Notes under the pieces: model-generated
Told to the model about the DNA's origin: nothing
What the model saw: only the letters and a program-made list of their open reading frames with translations
Database searches by the model: none
In this document: in pieces, positions 17,601 through 19,574 of the stretch
How positions within the stretch are numbered: position 1 is the stretch's first letter
Layout: every line of letters begins with the position of its first letter
Translations under genes and position numbers: made by a program
Source: Candidatus Poribacteria bacterium
Lineage (GTDB): Bacteria > Poribacteria > DTPJ01 > WJIO01
Direction of reading: 5' to 3'
DNA: 19,574 bases
NCBI GenBank assembly: GCA_014730235.1
Contig: WJIO01000210.1
Coordinates: 1-19,574 of the forward strand

Positions 17601-17628
17601 TGTAGGTAAGATTGTTGTTTTACGGTGA
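5686..17628 (+). CDS. Giant secreted multidomain Ig/PPC/FN3 protein with FlgD-like C-terminal domain
   Basis: A 3980-residue exported protein, very acidic, with no enzymatic domain that I can recognise; a structural, adhesive or matrix role is inferred. An N-terminal signal peptide has its hydrophobic core at about 25-36 and probable cleavage after AFA at residue 43. Super-module 1 spans about 46-1275, super-module 2 about 1276-2478 and super-module 3 about 2479-3725. Each has an Ig-like domain (YYRLDxxxW and DGSH signatures), three PPC-like domains (WxxExND and DxDWFR), three or four Ig-like domains (YDDGxHxD, GDGxYxGSY, VDTxPP) and two or three FN3-like domains (DFxxYNIY, YYFAVTAVDxxGNES). 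A ZU5-like domain (about 3730-3885) and a C-terminal FlgD/type-IX-like domain (3886-3980) follow. ATG 5686 is the only start downstream of an in-frame TAG and has no clear ribosome binding site. MITE-like copies lie on both sides, so it is probably its own transcription unit. Confidence 0.93.
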   Translation: MSISKHIQNFSSSITHPLSRVPCYALTIISLLLILFTQFPAFAIPDTSIIAGPSDTISSGDLVFFWTGNVDSPDTHIRGFYYRLDDAPWGFTRDRFIAYYGLSNGSHQLEVKAVDNLNIEDPTPAIRSFTVQENPFIEPDESPFTVQRDFVNQLDSGIISRDLRQEFSDQRRSISQDAFVTIVSQGAEWLIEDDNNRYRIKKEGNLLNVYEPDSVMRLDSEFEDDLDDGNITEEMVLEFEDEDIDISQNSTLTIITPGSEWLVDDKYTIRDEGNRLRVYQDELQFGVELIQFMVAYLDSGFISEDLNRKFTQQGINLSPNVNIESVSANQWILEDEDNQYIVQRAGESFNIYQSINDSVSEAIQINPGSAIRALSQPDSDDNNSLDTDWFSFSIPAETRQAAVMFRRPDSIGLTEINIFRRPEFAAGSEISAFNAQYQGFTAFGVSQGEYLISVVPDESENPDAPYFLTVITEPLAENVIWDTESNNTLARATQTHSVSLSPLTPWIDMVGFKGSDSDTKDYYSIYVDITQPVRLNVNLTRPQSFPASVRIIPASQSGGQIGEFQVYPTAGTGWKFEAGVLSGDYVFEVTLPEEQDSHYPYFLTLYISSLPAGEQWEIEPNDTPQLSNTLPFNQRLRASKGYDGDTADLFRFNVIEDSIFSLVTSGILKYNSISIYPLDPILLVPSGDALEYTTITAQQRDSLSLDLLPGDYLLEVDLTDINGYYWLTARSIDSLSHDAPDDESLKAGDVLTVEMVWTSGNTVSFDIIDINTDEAINEEPVAMTDDGNGIYIGTYTVQSSQQQDDDFVNDYRIVVHIQDQSGSADLIADGDVTIDTSPPDETPPEITSVTHTAEDNPLRSGDRLTVTIRGEAGNIASFDVGNFLLGVEAYDDGRHNDGDADDGVYAGSYSVKADDYVIGAVITAYLVDGFGNRASLDASVPADIVGNRPVIRTVDHNARLILGLGDTLKVTLQGDTDGIASFDVPGLVNNIPMYDDGQHDDNGRGDGIYSGSYEIQEGDGVLSAPVTARLVDREGRETSKTAILEVSVDAISPPPVIGVTASDRPDDDGGFIVIQWNTSSELDFARYNIYLSQQPIGGRVSGLQPALTVTDLLRNSAELEVEENAVDYFVAVTAVDIMDNQSELDETGSSTFGPVQALDNVRPAPVRVVSAVDRPEDFGGVIILSWTQVNQEADFARYNIYMDTQTISSVQDLTPFEVVTDRFITILSIPVSSNDIDYYFAVTATDTSDNESSLDAESTAGPVQAQNNIGTQPETPVSIITGPVGTTLYNSVAFNLSRFISGSSQIIPGYYYRLDDRAWQWSSLSTVIYNNLRDGSHTFSVRLPDSLEGDAAGFVLSRSFSVQAVSTLEREPNDSPENAHEIPSGVVTRGQSSSADDSDWFRVHIPANSPSVAHVIFSPSPSLASADITVHALGPLREIGSFTSSNGQPGHFSFGLSQTSDYYIQVNTSNAGNYRLVAAYHVLPQEYYWETENNDQGPAADVIGSDIREIHANTSKSGDVDWFRFFVTQFSGKDSAWMELSLHRPDIQAETTVEIYSSSPGPADLQVTRFTLDPVSQFQELTPDFAGPVSAGTDYFIRIDSGSEQPFNPYQVSLDLSEVPVGDDFIWEVEPNNTSNRANMLDIGIKRRGNSWDANQDIDWYRINIPDEGVLNLNLSRPGGLGSTTLEVYDASMMPVGSMQVTPLFSQKGGINVDVAPGAYYVKLTPQGELSGAFYELSAFLVDSVSMVRVSSQGEEIQDTNQPLKAGDMIQLELVWNVADGTVTFDIGDIQTDIPMTHQENGTYTGSYTFVTGDNQTRAPVVLHLQEPSGTVADIEFDETVTVDTLPPAIAQVSHDALTPLAAGRDLTVSMIGEPRGRATFDIGNFRTGLDMYNMAFDGEMPPVAILFWNWRLEPGVGLLVSGRVKNISDSVRNRVKINYTFYDIDDEVVSEGFIFTSPRSISPGVSPSFKTYADYSGSEVRAELELVYGNDETFAGETSDEGIYTGIYQVGENDNVSDAPVIFHLTDVAGNSSQTQAENAVTFDNISPVIVSLTHNADQVLVENDVLTVTMRLENPEPGAEASFDIGDFRSGIDMSVNNSELIEYIGTYRIRAGDQVENALIIGHISDAAGNENEQTSIQSVSIDTSTPNISSVTFNSKNRPFVQDEELTVSVRTDPGSVVTFSVEGLVSDVPMYDDGQHDDSEPGDGLYKGSYTISQDDNITAQRIRVTVTNPNGKTTVRQSLETVSVDTTPPAEVTGVTASDRPDDEGGYLVLTWQASQDEDFHHYNIYQSEALITNIVQLEPLDINITDINNTSVQIPVPMSDPELPPANYYFAVTAVDVATNESRITSESTAGPASAQDNLPPPPVETVTGYDRAFDNGKVITITWSDPSPAEDFRRYHVYMDSVPITSTSGLAPVEAGITDRNVLLTDITVPQDDVEFYFAVTALDTSGNESVLTDNSTAGPLSSQDNLVDVPDTLVKLISGPIGEVHHDDVTFIWNRWFKNSGSGLTGYYYKLDNANWTWTDQNYKIYNDLNPGEHMFYVRADLGSGQTDPMPASRTFSVRRINIPEDEPNDTVGQANWISKGMTITGVNAGDDDNDWYRFHVESAGIMTLHFNRIRAVGSTEVSIYRALPATQETRIGSFIVNTADKRHNFSTGVELGDYFMLVDSQGEDSEYDLSVITVEMPEDILWDMENNDQPRFAQLVGRWDLEPGVTEELPVTQVSGFGNKESDIDWYQIQVSGLAPNTSVFMDLDFVRPKGAGTTEISLYSSFPVTDSPKVGVIKLEPANAQMSLFSTPVRNGDYYLKVDNSQEMDLSSMYFFKVSFRAVPDKWEVEPNGVSQFANNLSVGEVIKGTSWHPDDDVDWFKVRLTRRGTFVLSYFRPFGTGSADMKLKGANGEDIATASAGIFSGQKADISAELNLGDYFVVIDPQSEADASAYYYLTTVVLDDVESEIVYSEDNPFDEREILSIGDVYRLSVEWKPGNNISFNIGDLRSDIQLSGDGLYTGSYTIQNGDDIQDAEIVLVIDMPPASASADDTWTAEVTLDDTITIDTTPPRITRIDHNIRLRPLKAGEELQVTMNGEAGARGAFFDIVVPDGTSILRYSEIPMTEDPEGTYAGIYTVEELDNISGASVIGHLFDTAGNESTRTSDLPVYFDTLPPDIEAVEHDAVEEALLEGEVITVKAISDTIGGKAVFSIGDLVPERVMYDDGTRGDEEADDGVYTGRYTIRPGDNATDALVTVRLEDKAGNVAEERALNPVNVDTSSPEITSVVHNADDILSEGDELMVTLTGVPGNTASFDIGEFLKDQPMYDDGTRLDETAGDGNYTGIYEVKEGDFVENARITGYLEDESGNRSVYRVFERVSIDAIAPSPVLNVQAEDKPDDQGYRIILSWDASDDEGLEHYNIYRESSPITSILGLAPLADSALLDRSFTQYEITVPSNDSSYYVAVTAVDTAGNESLLAIEPVNGNSGSVFGPVRAVDNIAPEPVTRVSAQDNPDDQGKTVLVSWTRATQEDDFGYYGVYYSEEPITSVEDLENVQTFGPRDVVSLPNGIGAYVSVPADGVDYYFAVTAFDENDNESGLDDQGRSTAGPVASSDDVPPDPVIILEAADAPGDEGGYLEIFWRYNTKEDIREYNFYLSTEFIDNSVIDDLIPTDLVSTAEISVTDSVASYELRSPADLVSFYVAITAVDYGGNMSSLDDSGMSVAGPVQSVSNTTSVNSSSVIFAGFDPKTSVIVPAGAMPDGGTVDIFLPSESLLRTIEEADQFLERAHIDPELDFYFDNTVREFISSTSALNRPVEITLSYPDFAELQATRFIGAEIPSGEDEAHLRIFKLNQESRIPRWDLVTGSHEVNTSQRTVSVEVNSFGVYRIGILELPTSLDRVVVYPNPYIPSQSLNGYVTFKNLTDRFTIDIYTLNGDHVRTIERQNGGGDEAIWDVRNKQDEEVASGTYLFIIQGDDDSYVGKIVVLR
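5734..5761 (+). repeat. Tandem 14-bp duplication within the signal-peptide coding region
   Basis: CCCCTGTCACGCGT (5734-5747) is followed directly by CCCCTGTTACGCGT (5748-5761), with one mismatch. It encodes residues about 17-26, just before the hydrophobic core of the giant protein's signal peptide. Because 14 is not a multiple of 3, the two units are read in different frames, and loss or gain of a unit would shift the frame. Confidence 0.8.
5821..9510 (+). repeat. Super-module 1 of the giant protein (residues about 46-1275)
   Basis: Order of parts: Ig-like 46-132; three 71-residue LDSG repeats 150-354; PPC-like domains at about 355-475, 476-612 and 613-735; Ig-like at about 738-845, 846-948 and 950-1052; FN3-like at about 1056-1165 and 1166-1272. 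The first post-PPC Ig module begins LKAGDVLTVEMVW and ends TIDTSPP, as its counterparts in the other two super-modules do. The second PPC begins VIWDTESNN and the third QWEIEPND, again matching by position. Boundaries are by eye. Confidence 0.75.
6133..6747 (+). repeat. Three tandem ~71-residue repeats of unrecognised type (LDSG repeats)
   Basis: Residues about 150-213, 222-283 and 293-354 of the giant protein share the pattern L-D-[SD]-G-x-I-[ST], then F, then [IL]-S, W-x-[LIV]-x-D, Y-x-[IV] and a final [VI]-Y. The LD pairs fall at 154, 226 and 297, giving periods of 72 and 71. The pattern suggests a short helix followed by a beta-rich part. I do not recognise the family, and no such repeat occurs in super-modules 2 or 3. 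A role in binding or spacing is only a guess. Confidence 0.82.
9511..13119 (+). repeat. Super-module 2 of the giant protein (residues about 1276-2478)
   Basis: Order of parts: Ig-like 1276-1364 (PGYYYRLDDRAWQW); PPC-like at about 1370-1484, 1486-1620 and 1626-1745; Ig-like at about 1746-1847, 1848-2046 (split by an inserted domain), 2048-2147 and 2150-2250; FN3-like at about 2255-2368 and 2369-2475. Signature pieces match super-modules 1 and 3 by position: YYWETENND at the second PPC, FIWEVEPNN at the third, LKAGDMIQLELVW at the first following Ig, and VTASDRPDDEGG at the first FN3. Confidence 0.75.
11362..11679 (+). other. FxLYD-like domain inserted in an Ig-like module
   Basis: Residues about 1893-1998 of the giant protein interrupt an Ig-like module exactly where its siblings carry the YDDGxHxDxxxGDG loop: FRTGLDMYNM lies before it and SDEGIYTGIYQV after it. 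The core (about 1908-1988) has GRVKNISDSVRNRVKINYTF, then a YD pair, VVSEGF and ISPGVSPSF, the usual layout of FxLYD domains (G-x-V-x-N, long strands, then PG-x-x-x-x-F). Assignment rests on pattern only. Confidence 0.6.
13120..16860 (+). repeat. Super-module 3 of the giant protein (residues about 2479-3725)
   Basis: Order of parts: Ig-like about 2483-2569 (TGYYYKLDNANWTW); PPC-like at about 2572-2686, 2690-2833 and 2836-2950; Ig-like at about 2955-3062, 3064-3165, 3166-3270 and 3273-3374; FN3-like at about 3377-3490, 3493-3605 and 3609-3724. The third FN3 has no counterpart in the other super-modules. Position-specific matches include ILWDMENND (second PPC) and KWEVEPNG with GTSWHPDDDVDWF (third PPC). 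Confidence 0.75.
16873..17625 (+). other. C-terminal ZU5-like plus FlgD-like/type-IX-like sorting region
   Basis: Residues about 3730-3885 (SVIVPAGAMPDGGTVDIFLP near the start, VNSFGVYRIGI at the end) look like the ZU5-like domains that often precede this kind of C-terminus. Residues 3886-3980 follow the FlgD Ig-like/type-IX C-terminal consensus: VVVYPNPY, then FTIDIYTLNGDHVRTI, IWDVRNKQ, VASGTYLFIIQ and the final GKIVVLR. In type IX systems such a domain directs crossing of the outer membrane. In other phyla its role is unproven, so surface sorting is an inference. Confidence 0.72.
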
Positions 17629-17674
17629 TCAGTAATTGGTGAACAATAATGGATCTGAGAATTCTAAAAAATCT

Positions 17675-17794
17675 GGTTCTTTTGGGTTTAGTGTGGTAAA
17701 AACAAGAAGCTTCTTTATGCTGTCATTCCTGCTTTCGCAGGAATGACAAGCTGAGATAATTTTCAATTATAACCACACTAAACCCGGAAGAACC
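17675..17794. mobile_element. MITE-like element, copy 4
   Basis: A 120-bp element. The left arm begins GGTTCTTTTGGGTTTAGTG and the right arm ends CTAAACCCGGAAGAACC; 21 of 23 positions match. The core palindrome TGTCATTCCTGC, TTTC, GCAGGAATGACA (17721-17748) is exactly central. Its left half resembles the reverse complement of copy 1's right half (AAACAAGAAGCTTCTTTATGC), so it is inverted relative to copies 1 and 3. The flanking 8-mers (AAAAATCT and GTTAATTT) do not match, so any target duplication has decayed. It separates the giant gene from the lipoprotein gene. Confidence 0.86.
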
Positions 17795-17834
17795 GTTAAT
17801 TTTAGAGATATCAGTGGGTTAAAGGTTAGTAGAT

Positions 17835-17856
17835 AAGGGATTAGAAAGGGATTAGA
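17835..17856 (+). promoter_or_regulatory. Duplicated 11-bp unit carrying the ribosome binding site of the lipoprotein gene
   Basis: AAGGGATTAGA occurs twice in perfect tandem (17835-17845 and 17846-17856), ending one base before the ATG. The second AAGGG is at the right distance (7 bases) to be the ribosome binding site; the first is 18 bases away. The duplication is seen directly; any effect on expression is inferred. Confidence 0.6.
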
Positions 17857-17857
17857 T

Positions 17858-19396
17858 ATGAAAAGAGCAATTATAATATTTACAACTACATTTCTTTTCT
17901 TTATAGCAGTATTTTCAGGTTGCGGGGGAGAGAAGAATATATCATCTGTGGATATAACTCCTCCGGATTTGACTGTGAATATTGAAACAGAATCCCTGTC
18001 CTATCAGGCCATGAGTCCGGTGAAATTTGCGGCGGTTGTGTCCGGTGGCGACGGTGATTACAGCTATGTTTGGGATTTTAACGCTGATGATGGTTATACT
18101 CTGGATGGCTTTCAATCCAACGTTCAGTATATTTACCCGGAATCGGGAGTTTATACTGTCTCGGTTCATGCTGCTGATGGAAGGGGTGCTTCCGGCGAGG
18201 CTGATATTGAAATCAGCGTTAAAGATAAAGAATATGCCGTTCATGAACCTATCAGATTAAGGGATATTTCCCCCACTCCCGATAAGCCATATGTTATTGA
18301 GGGCTATGAGATAACCAATCCCAGCGGCAACGGCATTACCCTTCAAAGATGTAATAACGTTATCATCCGGGACTGCTATATCCACGACTGCGAAAGAAAT
18401 AAAGACGAAGATGGACAGGCGATTTTACTGGAAAACTGCGGGAATATTACAGTACAGAGATTGTATTTAAATAACAACAGATCTGGATTTGTTGCAAATG
18501 GCAACCCGGATCATCTATCCAGCGATTTTATGATAGAAAATAACGTGATTGTAGGCTGTGTTTCAAATGATGCTTTGTCGCTTGTAAACGTCAAAAATTC
18601 GGAAGTTAGATATAATATCCTGTATGATAACGGCACAATCTGGGAAAGGCGCATTTCGGGCATATCCTTTAACGGGGAATTTCATGATATATCTATACAT
18701 AATAACCTGGTGGTAAAATCGGACAGCGACGGGATAGAGTGTCTTGGATACCACTGGCAGGACGTGGCGAAAAACGTGGAAGTTTATGAGAATGTTTTGC
18801 GGGATAACGGGGAACAGGGTGTTTGGTTCTCAAGGATAAACGACGGCCGGATTCATCATAACTACATGGAGGGATCGCATAACTGCGGTGTTTGCTTTGA
18901 TGTGTTGGTTTCGGATGTTCTTATTGACCATAATATCATTGTCCGCTGTGGCGGTATACCCGGTATGAAGCATCACGGCGGAAGCGGCATTGGGCTTAAC
19001 TTTTCTCCGGATAATATAATCCAGTCGAATATCTGCGTTGACAGCACCAGCGGCGATATTTCCATATCTTATCGTGAGAAGGATGAAGAATGGATAAATA
19101 AGATTGACGATAGATCGCGCAGATCCGAAGGGAATGTTATCGATGGTAATGTGATGTGCAGTTCCGAAAGCAACCTGAATATTGACGAAGGGGTGTCTGA
19201 TCCTGTTATAACAAATAACGTATTCTGTCAGCGGGAAAACGGCCGTCATTATCATGGATGCAGTCCAGATGAGAGCAATATTAAGGCAAAACCCCTTTTC
19301 CGTGCCCCGGATCGTGGAGATTTTAATCTTTTGTCTGCTTCTCCGGGATATGAGGCTGTTAAACCAATAAACGAGGCGATAGAAAATGTTCGGTAA
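17858..19396 (+). CDS. Lipoprotein with PKD domain and right-handed parallel beta-helix
   Basis: 512 residues. A lipoprotein signal with hydrophobic residues 4-19 and a lipobox FSGC puts the lipidated cysteine at 22. Phe at -3 is unusual but tolerated. Residues about 35-123 form a PKD domain (YSYVWDFNADDGYT, then GVYTVSVHAADGRG). Residues about 150-440 carry parallel beta-helix coils, seen as repeated short strands such as NVIIRDCYIHDC, NITVQRLYLNNN, DISIHNNLVV, NVEVYENVLRDNG and DVLIDHNIIVRCGG. The end (DFNLLSASPGYEA) is the usual close of such proteins. The fold is shared by pectate lyases, alginate epimerases and many non-enzymatic surface proteins, so carbohydrate binding or cleavage is possible but unproven. 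It overlaps the next gene by 11 nt, so the two are co-translated. The membrane and side to which it is anchored are unknown. Confidence 0.9.
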   Translation: MKRAIIIFTTTFLFFIAVFSGCGGEKNISSVDITPPDLTVNIETESLSYQAMSPVKFAAVVSGGDGDYSYVWDFNADDGYTLDGFQSNVQYIYPESGVYTVSVHAADGRGASGEADIEISVKDKEYAVHEPIRLRDISPTPDKPYVIEGYEITNPSGNGITLQRCNNVIIRDCYIHDCERNKDEDGQAILLENCGNITVQRLYLNNNRSGFVANGNPDHLSSDFMIENNVIVGCVSNDALSLVNVKNSEVRYNILYDNGTIWERRISGISFNGEFHDISIHNNLVVKSDSDGIECLGYHWQDVAKNVEVYENVLRDNGEQGVWFSRINDGRIHHNYMEGSHNCGVCFDVLVSDVLIDHNIIVRCGGIPGMKHHGGSGIGLNFSPDNIIQSNICVDSTSGDISISYREKDEEWINKIDDRSRRSEGNVIDGNVMCSSESNLNIDEGVSDPVITNNVFCQRENGRHYHGCSPDESNIKAKPLFRAPDRGDFNLLSASPGYEAVKPINEAIENVR

Positions 19397-19574
19397 GTAT
19401 GCAGGCAGATATTTTTTTGGACTGATTCTGATGATGATGTTTATCACAGGTTCGGTCTATGGCCGGGGGGTTGGCACTTCTGGCAGCACTGCCCTTAATA
19501 TGGGCGTAGGGGCCAGATCTGTGGCTATGGGTGAGGCATCTGCGGCGGTTTCAGATGATGTCAGCGGCATATAT
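19386..19574 (+). CDS. PorV/PorQ-like outer-membrane protein, N-terminal part (cut by window end)
   Basis: The first 63 residues run in frame to the window edge. A signal peptide (hydrophobic FFGLILMMMFITG, ending near VYG at 26) is followed by a segment with NMGVGARSVAMGEASAAV and then DDVSGIY. That is the conserved N-terminal signature of the PorV/PorQ family (G-A-R-x-x-A-M-G, A-V-x-D-D, and usually YWNP next). In type IX secretion, PorV is the outer-membrane beta-barrel that shuttles cargo with the C-terminal signal; relatives in other phyla are uncharacterised. The ATG at 19386 lies inside the lipoprotein gene, with an 11-nt overlap and GAGG at 19373-19376, which points to translational coupling. 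The signature is short and the gene incomplete, so PorV versus PorQ cannot be told apart. Confidence 0.78.
   Translation, partial: MFGKYAGRYFFGLILMMMFITGSVYGRGVGTSGSTALNMGVGARSVAMGEASAAVSDDVSGIY

Noticed and set aside
18830-19447. Minus-strand open frame of 205 codons
   Set aside because: It lies fully antisense to the beta-helix lipoprotein and the start of the PorV/PorQ-like gene, both well supported. Its translation shows no known motif and no plausible ribosome binding site.

Overview
The window comes from a Gram-negative (diderm) bacterium. It has kdsB, an enzyme for the LPS sugar KDO. It also has a lipoprotein with a signal-peptidase-II box, and a C-terminal fragment-type gene whose start resembles the PorV/PorQ outer-membrane family. 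A giant secreted protein ends in a FlgD-like/type-IX-type C-terminal domain. Together these suggest the Fibrobacteres-Chlorobi-Bacteroidetes neighbourhood or one of the uncultivated phyla that use similar surface proteins. No marker here fixes the lineage, so that placement is inference.

The left third (1-5239) is housekeeping, all on the + strand. A type I glycerate kinase is followed by a glyoxylate/hydroxypyruvate reductase; the two together can take glyoxylate or hydroxypyruvate to phosphoglycerate. Then come kdsB and pyrG. PyrG makes the CTP that KdsB consumes when it activates KDO.

The right two thirds (5686-19574) hold three envelope or secreted proteins, also all on +. One gene of almost 12 kb encodes a 3980-residue exported protein built almost entirely of beta-sandwich modules. 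Its architecture reads as three consecutive super-modules of about 1200 residues: an Ig-like domain, three PPC-like domains, three or four Ig-like domains, then two or three FN3 domains. It is capped by a ZU5-like domain and the FlgD-like C-terminal domain. The first super-module carries three tandem copies of a roughly 71-residue repeat that I do not recognise. The second carries an FxLYD-like domain spliced into the loop of an Ig-like module. After this gene comes a PKD plus parallel beta-helix lipoprotein, overlapping by 11 nt a PorV/PorQ-like gene cut by the window edge.

The intergenic gaps are the other notable feature. Four of them carry copies of one MITE-like element of about 120 bp. 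It has terminal inverted repeats beginning GGYTCTTCCGGG and a central palindrome (TGTCATTCCTGC, 4 nt, GCAGGAATGACA). Two copies are flanked by perfect 8-bp direct repeats (AATCTTTT and AAATATAT). End sequence and duplication length point to an ISL3-type transposase acting in trans; none is encoded here. No tRNA, rRNA, CRISPR or phage genes were seen.
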